A stretch of DNA of 64,000 bases. It comes from Betaproteobacteria bacterium (GTDB taxonomy: Bacteria; Pseudomonadota; Gammaproteobacteria; Burkholderiales; Ga0077523). Numbering within the stretch: the stretch's first letter is position 1; every line of letters begins with the position of its first letter. Positions 55,079 through 64,000 of this stretch are shown here, in pieces. Both the position numbers and the translations under genes were made by a program. A model generated the notes under the pieces. It was not told where the DNA came from. It saw only the letters and a list, made by a program, of their open reading frames with translations, and made no database searches. Location: contig JADJPK010000007.1 in the NCBI GenBank assembly GCA_016713305.1, positions 186,001 to 250,000 of the forward strand, given 5' to 3'.

Positions 55079-55104
55079 GGAGGCCTTCGTGGCCTCCGTT
55101 TTTT
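55079..55104 (+). terminator. Rho-independent terminator after rplT
   Basis: GGAGGCC / GGCCTCC stem, 5-base loop, then G and six T. It closes the thrS-infC-rpmI-rplT operon, so pheST has its own start in the next 155 bp. Confidence 0.9.
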
Positions 55105-55259
55105 GACACTACGAATCCCCTCGACGCATGGCATCGAGCGGTTCTGCCCGGATCGGGTGCCGGCGCGTGCGCTTTCCGGCCGGGGCGACACCGGCCCGGC
55201 GTGGCACTCGCGTGCACCGTGACGAACGCCATCACTTTTTCTGACAGGCCCTGGAGAAC

Positions 55260-56258
55260 ATGGACGAACTCGACAGCGTGGTCGCCGAAGCCGAACAGGC
55301 CTTTGCGGCAGTCGAGGATGCAGCGCTGCTGGAGCAGGTCAAGGCGCGCTTCCTGGGCAAGTCCGGTGTGCTGACGGAAGCCTCCAAGGGGTTGGGAAAG
55401 CTCGAACCGTCCCAGCGCAAGGAGGCGGGGCAGCGCATCAATGCCGCCAAGGATCGCGTCGAAAGCCTTCTGTCCCTCCGGCGCGATGCGCTCGCCCAGG
55501 CCGCGCTGGATGCCCGCCTCAAGGAAGAAGCGGTGGACGTCACCCTGCCCGGCCGCAAGCGGGGCGGGGGCAGCATCCATCCGATCATGCGCACGTGGCA
55601 GCGGGTGGAGGAGATCTTCGCCTCCATCGGGTTCGACGTCGCGGACGGTCCGGAGATCGAGACCGACTGGTACAACTTCACGGCGCTCAATCAGCCCGAG
55701 AATCATCCGGCGCGATCGATGCACGACACCTTCTACGTGGAAGGCGGACTGCTCCTGCGGACCCACACGAGCCCGATGCAGGTGCGCTACGCCCGCATGC
55801 ATCAGCCTCCCATCAAGGTGATCGCACCCGGGCGCACCTACCGCGTCGATTCCGATGCGACGCACTCGCCCATGTTCCACCAGGTCGAGGGGCTGTGGAT
55901 CGGCGAGAACATCAGCTTCGCGGACCTGAAGGGCGTGTATACGGACTTCCTCAGGCGCTTTTTCGAGACCGACCAGCTCAAGGTGCGCTTCCGGCCTTCG
56001 TTCTTTCCGTTCACCGAGCCATCGGCCGAGATCGACATGGCGTTCGGGTCGGGGCCGCTCGAAGGCCGCTGGCTCGAGATTTCCGGATCCGGTCAGGTGC
56101 ACCCGAACGTGATCCGCAACTTCGGCCTGGATCCCGAGCGCTACATCGGTTTTGCCTTCGGTTCCGGCCTGGAACGTCTGACCATGCTGCGCTACGGCGT
56201 GAACGATCTGCGTCTGTTCTTCGAGGGAGATCTGCGCTTCCTCCGGCAGTTCGCGTGA
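55260..56258 (+). CDS. pheS: Phenylalanyl-tRNA synthetase alpha subunit
   Basis: 332 aa. An N-terminal coiled coil binding tRNA-Phe, then class II motifs: HPIMRTWQRVEEIFASIGFDVADGPEIETDWYNFTALN, RTHTSPMQVRYAR, GRTYRVDSDATHSPMFHQVEGL, and RPSFFPFTEPSAEIDM, ending YIGFAFGSGLERLTMLRYGVNDLRLFFEGDLRFLRQF. The start follows a CTGGAGAAC site. pheT starts 8 bp downstream. Confidence 0.98.
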   Translation: MDELDSVVAEAEQAFAAVEDAALLEQVKARFLGKSGVLTEASKGLGKLEPSQRKEAGQRINAAKDRVESLLSLRRDALAQAALDARLKEEAVDVTLPGRKRGGGSIHPIMRTWQRVEEIFASIGFDVADGPEIETDWYNFTALNQPENHPARSMHDTFYVEGGLLLRTHTSPMQVRYARMHQPPIKVIAPGRTYRVDSDATHSPMFHQVEGLWIGENISFADLKGVYTDFLRRFFETDQLKVRFRPSFFPFTEPSAEIDMAFGSGPLEGRWLEISGSGQVHPNVIRNFGLDPERYIGFAFGSGLERLTMLRYGVNDLRLFFEGDLRFLRQFA

Positions 56259-56266
56259 GGTAACCC

Positions 56267-58684
56267 ATGCAATTCTCGGAAAGCTGGCTTCGTAGTCTCG
56301 CGAATCCGCCGCTCGGAACGGATGATCTGACGCATCTGCTCACCATGTCCGGCCTCGAAGTGGAGGAGTGCGAGCCCGTCGCGAAGCCCTTCGAGGGGAT
56401 CGTCGTCGGCCAGGTCGTCGAGGCGCAGAAGCATCCCAATGCCGATCGGCTCAAGGTCTGCAAGGTCGACGCGGGAACCGGCACGCTTCTCACCATCGTG
56501 TGTGGCGCGCCGAACGTCACCGCGGGCATGAAGGCGCCGCTGGCGATGATCGGGCGCATCTTCCGGCGGAGGACGGCGCGGACTCCATGGTGATCCGGCG
56601 GGCGAGCATGCGCGGGGTCGAGAAGCGAAGGGATGCTGTGTTCGGCCCGCGAACTGGGGTTGTCGGAGGACCACAGCGGGCTGCTGGTGCTTCCGGACAG
56701 TGCGCAGATCGGCCGCCCGGTGCGCGAGGTCCTGGATCTGGACGATCACCGCATCACCATCAAGCTCACCCCCAATCGCGCGGACTGCCTGTCGGTGCTG
56801 GGAATCGCGCGTGAAGTCGCTGCGCTCACCGGGACGCCTCTTGCGCCGCCGGTCATTGCGCCCGTGCCGGCTGTGAGCGATGCCCGCCATCCGGTGAAGA
56901 TCAGCGATGCCGCCGGTTGCGGCCGCTTCACCGGCCGTGTGATCCGCAACGTGAATGCGGTCGCGCCCACGCCGGATTGGATGCGCACGCGTCTGGAGCG
57001 GGCCGGCCAGCGCTCGATCTCCGCACTGGTGGACGTCACCAACTACGTGATGCTGGAACTCGGCCGACCGCTGCACGTGTACGACGTGGACAAGCTGCAG
57101 GGGCCGATCGACGTGCGCTTCGGGCGCAGCGGCGAAACGCTGGAACTGCTGAACGGACAGACCGTCACGCTGGAGCCGGACGTTCTCGCGATCACCGACG
57201 ATCGCGGACCGATCGGATTGGCCGGCATCATGGGCGGGGAGACGACCAAGGCCGATCTCGACACGAAGCATTGCCTTCTCGAGGCGGCTTTCTTCTTTCC
57301 CGAGGCCATCGCGGGCCGTGCGCGCCGTTACAACTTCGGCAGCGACGCCTCCCACCGCTTCGAGCGCGGCGTGGATTTCGACAATAACGTCGACGGCATC
57401 GAACGCGCCACGCAACTCATTCTGGACATCTGCGGAGGCGAAGCCGGACCGGTGACCGACGTCATCGCGGCGCTCCCTTCCCGGACGCCGGTCGCCATGC
57501 GCACTGCCCGGGCGCGCAAGGTCATCGGCGTGCCGATCACCGACGAGGAGATGGGGGACATTTTTCGCCGTCTCGGTCTGGCCCACGAGTATCGCCCGCT
57601 GGGCGAACGCGACGGCACCTATGTGGTCACCCCGCCGTCGTTCCGCTTCGACATCAACATCGAAGAGGATCTCATCGAGGAAATCGCGCGCGTCTACGGG
57701 TTCGAGCGGATCCCCACCGAACCTCCCGTCGTTCCAGCCGCCATGCGGGGAAAGCCCGAGGCGCGCCGCCCCGTTCACGGAATCCGCGGCGCGCTGGCGG
57801 ATCTGGGGTACCACGAAGTCGTGAACTTCAGTTTCGTGGACGCGCAATGGGAGGCGGATTTCAGCGGTTGCACCGATCCCATCAAGGTGCTGAATCCGAT
57901 CGCCTCGCAGATGTCGGTGATGCGCACGAGCCTGATCGCGGGCCTTGCCGACAACATCCGCTACAACCTCAACCGCAAGCAGTCGCGGGTTCGCGTGTTC
58001 GAAATCGGGCGCGTGTTCCTGCGGGACGCCGGGGTGAGCGACGGCCCCCTCGAGGTCGCAGGCATCCGGCAGCCCCTGCGTGTGGCCGGCGCAGCCTTCG
58101 GATCCGAGTCGGAGGAACAGTGGGGCGAGCCCCGCCGGACCGTGGACTTCTTCGACGTCAAGGGAGACGTCGAGGAACTGCTGTCGCCGCGGATCGCCTC
58201 CTTTTCGCCTCTTCGGCATCCGGCGCTGCATCCGGGGCGCGCGGCGAACGTGATCGTGGAAGGAGCCATTGCCGGGTGGATCGGCGAACTTCACCCGCGC
58301 CTGCAGCAGAAGTACGAATTTCCGTCACCCGTCATGCTGTTCGAACTCGACGGGGAACTGCTCACGCGACGCCTCATCCCGGTCTTCCGGGAAGTGTCGA
58401 AGCTGCCCTCGGTACAACGCGATCTCGCGGTCGTGGTGGATGCAGGAATACCGGCAGGCGACTTGCTTGAAGCCCTGCGGAAGGGTCTCCCGGAAATCGT
58501 GGAGAGCGTCGAGGTTTTTGACGTATATCGCGGAAAAGGCGTGGAAAATGGGAAGCGCAGTCTTGCGTTCCGAGTCCTTATGCAAGATACTCGTCGGACC
58601 CTCACGGACGCTGAAGCAGACGACGTGATGGCACGCGCGATTACGTTGCTCGAACGCTCGTTCGGTGCACAGTTGAGGAAATAA
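56267..58684 (+). CDS. pheT: Phenylalanyl-tRNA synthetase beta subunit (two compensating frameshifts)
   Basis: About 805 aa. The N-terminal B1 and tRNA-binding EMAP-like domain (VVGQVVEAQKHPNADRLKVCKVDAGTG) is in one frame; between about 56549 (one G lost) and 56621 (one A gained) the frame slips by one, then returns. The slipped stretch reads AHLPAEDGADSMVIRRASMRGVE in the other frame, as expected. Further on come B3/B4 editing (SVLGIAREVAALTG; NYVMLELGRPLHVYDVDKLQG), B5 (FRFDINIEEDLIEEIARVYGFERIP) and the C-terminal FDX-ACB domain (VFREVSKLPSVQRDLAVVVD). Forms an alpha2-beta2 enzyme with PheS. Confidence 0.97.
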
Positions 58685-58692
58685 GGCACACC

Positions 58693-58995
58693 ATGACTCT
58701 GACCAAGGCGGAGCTCGCGGACCTGCTGTTCGAGAAGGTCGGCCTCAACAAGCGTGAAGCGAAGGACATGGTGGAGATGTTCTTCGAGGAAGTCCGGGTG
58801 GCGCTGGAAAACGGGGAGGGCGTCAAGCTCTCCGGCTTCGGCAACTTCCAGCTTCGCGACAAGCCGCAGCGTCCCGGACGCAATCCCAAGACGGGTGAAG
58901 AGATCCCCATCACGGCCCGCCGCGTCGTGACGTTTCACGCGAGCCAGAAGCTGAAGGCCATGGTGGAAAAGAACTACCATGGACAGTCCGAATAA
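58693..58995 (+). CDS. ihfA: Integration host factor alpha subunit
   Basis: 100-aa DNA-bending protein: MTLTKAELADLLFEKVGLNKREAKDMVEMFFEEVRVALENGE, then the beta arms GFGNFQLRDKPQRPGRNPKTGEEIPITARRVVTFHASQKLK with the intercalating Pro in GRNPKTGE. It starts 8 bp after pheT, the classic position. The final residues overlap the MerR gene by 17 bp. Confidence 0.97.
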   Translation: MTLTKAELADLLFEKVGLNKREAKDMVEMFFEEVRVALENGEGVKLSGFGNFQLRDKPQRPGRNPKTGEEIPITARRVVTFHASQKLKAMVEKNYHGQSE

Positions 58996-59356
58996 CGGCG
59001 AGATCGTCCTGCCGCCGATCCCGGCGAAGCGCTACTTCACCATCGGCGAAGTAAGCGAATTGTGCGGGGTGAAGCCGCACGTGCTTCGTTACTGGGAGCA
59101 GGAATTCACCCAGTTGAAGCCGGTCAAGCGCCGGGGCAATCGCCGTTACTACCAGCATCACGAAGTCCTCCTGATCCGCCGCATTCGCGAACTGCTCTAC
59201 GAGGAAGGCTTCACGATCAGCGGTGCCAGGCATCGCCTCGCGCAAAGCGAGGAAGACGAGAGCGCGAAGGCCGAGCCGGTCACCGAGAAGCGGGAAGACG
59301 TGCTGTCGACGCTGCGCGACGAGATCCGTGGTGTCATCGAACTGCTGACGGTGTGA
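58979..59356 (+). CDS. MerR-family transcriptional regulator
   Basis: 125 aa. An N-terminal winged helix (YFTIGEVSELCGVKPHVLRYWEQEFTQLKPVKRRGNRRYYQHHEVLLIRRIRELLYEEGFTISGARHRL) typical of MerR, then a short charged tail without metal-binding Cys. This regulator next to ihfA is conserved in Beta- and Gammaproteobacteria; its targets are not established. Start 17 bp inside ihfA. Confidence 0.93.
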   Translation: MDSPNNGEIVLPPIPAKRYFTIGEVSELCGVKPHVLRYWEQEFTQLKPVKRRGNRRYYQHHEVLLIRRIRELLYEEGFTISGARHRLAQSEEDESAKAEPVTEKREDVLSTLRDEIRGVIELLTV

Positions 59357-59487
59357 CGAACGACTGCTGCCGTCGGTTCGCTCGCATTCACTGCCTCCGC
59401 ACCCATTGCTGCCGCATTCTCCTGGCTGTCCGCTTCTCGTCAATTGCGTTTCTGGGAGGGCGCGCCCTCCGATATACTCGCGGTCTT

Positions 59488-59564
<77 letters not shown>

Positions 59565-59671
59565 GTTCTTCGGTGATCCGTGCGCAAGCGCATCGGCGTC
59601 ACCGTGCCGGGTGCCTCGTCGTGCGATTCGGGCGCGAATGACCGGTGAAATCGCCATCGTTCCGGCCCGCC

Positions 59672-60415
59672 ATGCGGATTCTCCTCAGTAACGACGACGG
59701 ATACTTCGCTCCCGGCCTTCAGGCCCTGGCGGAAGCGCTCGCACCTCTTGGCACCCTTACCGTGGTCGCGCCGGAGCGGGACAGGTCCGGCGCTAGCAAC
59801 TCCCTTACGCTCGATCGACCGCTCGCGGTCCGCAAGTCCCATCTCGGCTATTTCTACGTCAACGGCACGCCCACCGACTGTGTGCATCTGGCCGTGACCG
59901 GCCTGCTCGACGAGCTGCCCGACATCGTGGTCTACGGCATCAATCACGGGACCAACATGGGGGCCGACACCATCTACTCCGGCACGGTGGCCGCGGCCAC
60001 GGAGGGATTCCTCCTCGGGGTCCCGGCGATCGCCATGTCGCTCGCGAGCCGTCACGGGGGACACTATGCGACGGCGGGCCGGGTTGCCGCGGAACTCGTG
60101 AAGCGGGTGATCGACCAGCGGCCTTCGGCGCCGTTCCTTCTGAATGTGAACGTCCTTGACGTGCTCCACGAGTCCCTCAAGGGACTGCGCGTCACGCGGC
60201 TGGGCAAGCGTCACAAGGCCGAGTCGGTCATCAAGTCGCAGAACCCGCGCGGCGATACCGTGTACTGGATCGGAGCCGCGGGTGGCGCGGCCGATGCAGG
60301 GCCAGGTACGGATTTCCACGCGGTAGGCGAAGGGTACGTTTCGGTCACGCCGCTGCAGATCGATCTCACCCATTTCGGGCAGATCGACGCAGTCCGGGAT
60401 TGGATAGGCGGCTGA
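59672..60415 (+). CDS. surE: 5'/3'-nucleotidase SurE
   Basis: 247-aa stationary-phase nucleotidase and exopolyphosphatase. The N-terminal metal site is MRILLSNDDGYFAPGL (Asp8, Asp9), with APERDRSGASNSLTL (Ser) and VVYGINHGTNMGADTIYSGTVAAATEG (Asn). The ATG at 59672 is preferred over 59645 because conservation begins at MRILLSNDD. pcm starts 11 bp downstream (GTG). Confidence 0.97.
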   Translation: MRILLSNDDGYFAPGLQALAEALAPLGTLTVVAPERDRSGASNSLTLDRPLAVRKSHLGYFYVNGTPTDCVHLAVTGLLDELPDIVVYGINHGTNMGADTIYSGTVAAATEGFLLGVPAIAMSLASRHGGHYATAGRVAAELVKRVIDQRPSAPFLLNVNVLDVLHESLKGLRVTRLGKRHKAESVIKSQNPRGDTVYWIGAAGGAADAGPGTDFHAVGEGYVSVTPLQIDLTHFGQIDAVRDWIGG

Positions 60416-60426
60416 GGCTGACATCC

Positions 60427-61086
60427 GTGGATTCCCGGCATCTGGGCATCGGCATGACATCGCAGCGCACGCGGCTGCGCATGGTCGAGCGACTGCGGGA
60501 ACAGGGCATTCGCGACGAGATCGTCCTCACGGCGATGGCCGAGGTGCCGCGTCACATCTTCGTCGACGAGGCGCTGCAGAGCCGGGCCTACGAGGATCTC
60601 TCGCTCCCCATCGGATTCGGACAGACGATCTCCGCGCCTCTCACCGTTGCGCGCATGGTGGAACTCGCGCGGGCCGGGCGCCATCTCAATCGGGTGCTGG
60701 AAGTGGGCACCGGTTGCGGCTATCAGGCAGCGGTGCTGTCGCGGATCGCCCGGGAAGTGTATTCGGTCGAGCGCATCGCGGCCCTGCTCGGCAAGGCCCG
60801 CCGCAACCTGCGCGAACTCCGTTTTGCCAACATCAAGCTCAAGCACGCGGATGGTCAACTGGGCCTGGAGCAGATGGGACCCTTCGATGCGATCGTGATG
60901 GCAGCGGCGGCCACCGTCATTCCGGAGGCCCTGACGGCCCAACTGGAAGTCGGGGGCAAGCTCGTCCTGCCCATCGGTACCAAGGAGCAGCGTCTGGTCG
61001 TGGTGGAGCGCACCGAGCGATCCCTGGTCGAGACAGTGCTGGAGGTCGTCAATTTCGTGCCCTTGCTGCCGGGTACCCGCGTCTGA
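60427..61086 (+). CDS. pcm: Protein-L-isoaspartate O-methyltransferase
   Basis: 219 aa; repairs isoaspartyl residues in aged proteins. MTSQRTRLRMVERLREQGI, VPRHIFVDEALQSRAYEDLSLPIGFGQTIS (family signature), VLEVGTGCGYQAAVLSRIAREVYSVERI (SAM motif I) and GGKLVLPIG are present. Start: the GTG at 60427 (VDSRHLGIGMTSQ) fits the usual short lead before GIGMTS; an ATG at 60454 is the alternative. Confidence 0.96.
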   Translation: MDSRHLGIGMTSQRTRLRMVERLREQGIRDEIVLTAMAEVPRHIFVDEALQSRAYEDLSLPIGFGQTISAPLTVARMVELARAGRHLNRVLEVGTGCGYQAAVLSRIAREVYSVERIAALLGKARRNLRELRFANIKLKHADGQLGLEQMGPFDAIVMAAAATVIPEALTAQLEVGGKLVLPIGTKEQRLVVVERTERSLVETVLEVVNFVPLLPGTRV

Positions 61087-61088
61087 CG

Positions 61089-62090
61089 ATGGCCCGCGTC
61101 CGGGTCTTTGCCCTGTGCTTGTTCGTGATGTTCGCAGGCGGTTGTGCGTGGAACGAACAGCCCATTCACTCGCCGGGCGGCACACCCTCGGCGTCCAGGC
61201 CCTCCGGGAAGCCGATGGCGGCATCCCGGGTGTCCAGGCGAAAGGGCGACGAACGGCCCGAATACTACGTCGTGCAACGGGGCGACACCCTGTTCGGTAT
61301 CGCACTGGATTTCGGATTCGACTACCGCGACATCGCGAACTGGAACGATCTGCAGGACCCGTCTCGCATTCTCGTGGGCCAGCGCCTGCGCCTGCAGCCT
61401 CCTGCGCCGAAGGCGGTGCTTCCTCCCGCCGGAACCGAGATCAAGCCCGTCGCGATCCGCAGCACCATCGAATCGGAGCCTTTGCCACCGGCACCTGCCG
61501 CCAGTGATGCCCATGCCACCAAGACGGTCGATGGCAAGGTTCCTGTCTTTTCCGCGCCGAAGGCTCTCGCGTTGCCCTATTCCGAGCAGGCCCTGGCACA
61601 ACTCAAGGGCACGCAGGCCACGTCCGCCCCGGCCACCGCTGCCGAGCCCCCACGCAAGTCGACGCCCCCGCCTTCGGAGCCAGACGCCAAGGCTTCGGTG
61701 GACAAGGAACCGGTCGACGACGAAGCGGTGGAATGGGTGTGGCCGGTGCGGGGCGAACTGCTGTATCGCTTCGGCGATGCCGGCCGGTTGAAAGGCATCG
61801 GCATCGGCGGCAAAGCGGGGCAGCCGGTGGCGGCGGCGGCGAACGGCAAGGTCGTCTACAGCGGCAGCGGGCTTCGCGGTTACGGCAATCTGGTCATCGT
61901 GAAGCACAACGAGACCTATCTGTCGGTGTACGCCCACAACCAGAGCGTGATGGTGAAGGAAGGCGACATGGTGAAGCGCAATCAGAAGATCGCCGAGATG
62001 GGCGACACCGGTGCCGCGAGGGTGGGCCTGCACTTCGAGGTGCGCCGTTTCGGCAAGCCGGTGGATCCGCTGGGAACGTTGCCGCAATAG
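61089..62090 (+). CDS. nlpD: NlpD-type lipoprotein with LysM and degenerate LytM domain
   Basis: 333 aa. A lipoprotein signal with lipobox FAGG-C (residue 19), LysM (about 57-100, YYVVQRGDTLFGIALDFGFDYRDIANWNDLQDPSRILVGQRLRL), a Pro/Ala-rich linker, and a C-terminal M23-like domain (GKAGQPVAAAANGKVVYSGSGLRGYGNLVIVKHNETYLSVYAHN). The catalytic metal ligands are incomplete (IGIGGKAG lacks His/Asp; GLHFEVR lacks the first His), as in NlpD/EnvC, which activate amidases rather than cut peptidoglycan. Third gene of surE-pcm-nlpD. No rpoS follows. Confidence 0.94.
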   Translation: MARVRVFALCLFVMFAGGCAWNEQPIHSPGGTPSASRPSGKPMAASRVSRRKGDERPEYYVVQRGDTLFGIALDFGFDYRDIANWNDLQDPSRILVGQRLRLQPPAPKAVLPPAGTEIKPVAIRSTIESEPLPPAPAASDAHATKTVDGKVPVFSAPKALALPYSEQALAQLKGTQATSAPATAAEPPRKSTPPPSEPDAKASVDKEPVDDEAVEWVWPVRGELLYRFGDAGRLKGIGIGGKAGQPVAAAANGKVVYSGSGLRGYGNLVIVKHNETYLSVYAHNQSVMVKEGDMVKRNQKIAEMGDTGAARVGLHFEVRRFGKPVDPLGTLPQ

Positions 62091-62162
62091 GCAGCACCCG
62101 GTCCAGACGTTGTCCCTGAGACCGGGCAATGGCGGCATGATCCGATGCCGCAAGGTAGTCCG

Positions 62163-62860
62163 CTAGCGTCTGACTGCATTCGGAACACGACCGGCAGGAA
62201 ACGGCCGCCCAGGCGGCCGTTTTCGTCGCGAGAGAAACCGCGCCAGGACGCGACGGCGGCGTGCTACGAGGCCCAGCAAGCCCAGACCGCCCAGCATCAT
62301 GGCATACGTCTCGGGCTCGGGAACGGCAACCATCAGGTTGTCCACCACCACGGAATTGCCCTTGAATGAGATCGAGCGGATATCGGCAGCGTCGCGCGTG
62401 ATGCCCAGGAACACGCCTTCGTTGTAGCCGAATTCGTCGGTATTCACGCTGAATGTGTGCGACTCGATGATCTGGTTGTTGTCACCGTAGGCGGAAACCA
62501 CCACGGCGAAAGGAACAGATCGCCGAGTTCCACATGGTTGACCAACGCGCCCGCACTGGCCGCAAGTTGGTCGAAAGTGAATCGGAGTTCGCCCACGGCA
62601 TCGGTGGCAGCGAAGTGATTGGACCCCAGATGCCGTTGGTACCGAGATCGGCGATGAAGGCACCGAGCATCGAACCCATGTCGCCGGTGAAGGTGATGCC
62701 GGAAGAGATGATTTCCGGGCCCAGGGTGGCGTACCCGTCATAGGCTTCGAAGTCCACCATCACGTTGGGCACGCCGATGTCGGCCATATCGTGAGTCAGC
62801 GCGGCGTGGGCAGGCGGCGATGGCCAGGGTGGAGGCCAGAATCAGATTCTTGATGTTCAT
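62163..62860 (-). CDS. PEP-CTERM sorting-domain protein (several frameshifts)
   Basis: A signal peptide (MNIKNLILASTLAIAA) at 62860, then sequence in three frames: AHAALTHDMADIGVPNVMVD and ITFTGDMGSMLGAFIADLGTNG; NHFAATDAVGELRFTFDQLA and LVNHVELGDLFLS; PFAVVVSAYGDNNQIIESHTF to the end. The C-terminus is VAVPEPETYAMMLGGLGLLGLVARRRR, a full PEP-CTERM signal. Frame changes lie near 62815, 62638 and 62515. The readable parts flow into each other, so this is one gene with errors rather than decay. Exosortase substrate, function unknown. Downstream of and co-oriented with phoX. Confidence 0.8.
62201..62223. terminator. Terminator between nlpD and the convergent PEP-CTERM gene
   Basis: ACGGCCGC / GCGGCCGT stem with a 4-base loop and TTTT after it; preceded by AAA, so it can work in both directions. 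The annotated minus-strand ORF runs through it, suggesting that its true stop was lost to an indel. Confidence 0.75.
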
Positions 62861-62929
62861 GATCAATCCTGTCAAATGGGGAATGGCGACGAGGCCGCCG
62901 CCACCCCGTTGCACGAAATCCTGGTCGGA

Positions 62930-64000
62930 TCAGGAACCGACCACGCCACCGTCCTGCTTGGTGATCACCACCACGCCTGAGCGGGGCTTGTAGACCTGAG
63001 TGCGCTCGCTGTGGGTGGTGAGTCCGTTGGCTCCGCTGTCGGGCCACGTGGATCTCTCGGTGAAATTGACAGACCAGTCCTCGCCGGGGTGCTGAATCCC
63101 GACGAACAGGGTTCTGCCATCCGGAGTGCCGACGACGCCGGTGACTTCGCAGTTCTTCGGGCTGGTCAGGAAGCGCTTCGTCGCACCGGTGGACGGATCC
63201 GCGCACATCATCACGTTGCCGCCGATGTTGGCCCAGTCGCCCGCTGCGTCACCGGCCCGGTCGGTCTGGATCCACAGCCGACCGTCCTTGTCGAACCAGA
63301 GGCCGTCCGGTGCGCCGTAGTCGTCACCGTTGATGTTGCCCTGATGGTGGGGTCCGATCCTGACTGTCCCCCACTGGACGAACAGGTCCCATTGGAAGGT
63401 GGTGGCGGCAACATCCAGGCCATGGCCCACGCCATCTCGCCAGCGAATGATGTGGCCATAGCGATTGTCGATGCGCGGATTCGCCGCGTCGGGCAGGTCG
63501 CGCAAGGCCGGCACTGGTGCTGCCGTCGGGGTTGTTGAAACCGGGTCGGTCGCGTGCGGGTGGCACGTCGCCGGTTGTTGTTGGTCATGGTCATGTACAC
63601 CTCGCCCGTGACCGGATGTGCCGCGCCCCACTCGGGGCGGTCCATCATGGTGGCGCCCAGGCGGTCGGCAGCTTGGCGGCAGCGAATCAGTACGTCGGCC
63701 TGGTCCTTGAAACCATTGGCCACGGTCAGACCGTTCTGACCCCACACCAGAGGCATCCAGACGCCCGTGCCGTCTGCGTTGAACTTGGCCACAAACAGGG
63801 TGCCCTGGTCCAGCATGTCGCGGTTGGCCGCCCGGTTCTTGCGATTGAGCTTGTTGGCGCAGACGAACTTGTAGACATACTCGTTGCGTTCGTCGTCACC
63901 CATGTAGAAGGCGACCCGGTCATTCCTGTCCACCACGACCTGGGCGCTCTCGTGCTTGGTTCGACCCATCGCGGTACGCTTCACCGGAACGCTGTTGGGG
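62930..64000 (-). CDS. PhoX-family (DUF839) phosphatase, 5' end beyond window, frameshifted
   Basis: C-terminal part of a PhoX-like protein; family members are Ca/Fe-dependent alkaline phosphatases, often exported by Tat. Recognisable pieces: VVDRNDRVAFYMGDDERNEYVYKFV, GTLFVAKFNADGTGVWMPLVWG, ATMMDRPEWGAAHPVTGEVYMTMTNN, then after a frame change near 63560 and another near 63520, DAANPRIDNRYGHIIRWRD and APDGLWFDKDGRLWIQTDRAG, TGVVGTPDGRTLFVGIQHPGED. The stop is at 62930, 70 bp before the PEP-CTERM start. The start and the export signal are outside the window. Confidence 0.88.

Noticed and set aside
59450..59478. Full sigma-70 promoter for tRNA-Pro
   Set aside because: A good TATACT box exists, but the hexamer 17 bp upstream (TTCTGG) fits poorly, so only the -10 is mentioned.

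Overview
The window is GC-rich chromosomal DNA that looks betaproteobacterial. The evidence is the housekeeping order thrS-infC-rpmI-rplT-pheS-pheT-ihfA-merR, the surE-pcm-nlpD block, the lysS-prfB pair, the recJ / RpfE-like / lolC-lolD-comEC-relA order, and PEP-CTERM proteins typical of environmental Betaproteobacteria. I cannot name a genus. The sequence carries many one- or two-base indels, mostly in G/C runs. They break single-copy essential genes (thrS, pheT) as well as recJ, comEC, an MgtC-like membrane gene, porin, TonB receptor, PEP-CTERM, phoX and MCP genes, so most are probably sequencing or assembly errors. I therefore list those genes as CDS and note the frame change. The prfB frameshift is different: it is the natural programmed +1 site.

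Layout. 1-3.7 kb: a TonB-dependent receptor faces away from a phosphate-porin-like outer-membrane protein and a molybdate-binding protein ModA; the gap between the first two holds two 24-bp inverted repeats built like ModE operators, suggesting a molybdate/tungstate uptake locus. 3.9-6.3 kb: crcB/fluC, a DUF190 gene and a thiamine-diphosphate decarboxylase joined by ATGA overlaps. 6.4-17 kb: accessory metabolism (HDOD-like protein, methyltransferase, exported hydratase plus MHS transporter, DUF6647-like protein, SMP-30 lactonase-like protein, GST, PanB-like enzyme, PEP-CTERM protein) separated by long gaps. 17-33 kb: lysS, prfB, MgtC/DUF4010 protein, recJ, an isolated MCP, RpfE-like protein, lolCD, comEC, relA.

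33.3-51.6 kb is a large chemotaxis cluster: MCP-cheY-cheA-MCP-MCP-MCP-MCP-cheW-cheR-cheD-cheB-STAS. Four of its MCPs have different sensors but nearly identical DNA for the signalling domain, with codon choice unlike the sensor halves. Five good sigma-28 (FliA) promoter matches of the form TnAA-N15-nCCGnnAn precede transcription units in this cluster, so it is probably co-regulated with flagella although no flagellar gene is in view. CheA has a four-fold aromatic repeat (GFGFF type) in its linker, and three MCPs end in an xWxxF tether for CheR/CheB.

51.7-62.1 kb: tRNA-Val, the thrS-infC-rpmI-rplT translation operon (infC starting at AUC), pheST, ihfA, a MerR regulator, tRNA-Pro, surE-pcm-nlpD. 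rpoS, the usual neighbour of nlpD, is not there; instead a terminator is followed by a convergent PEP-CTERM gene and a PhoX-family gene that runs off the right edge.
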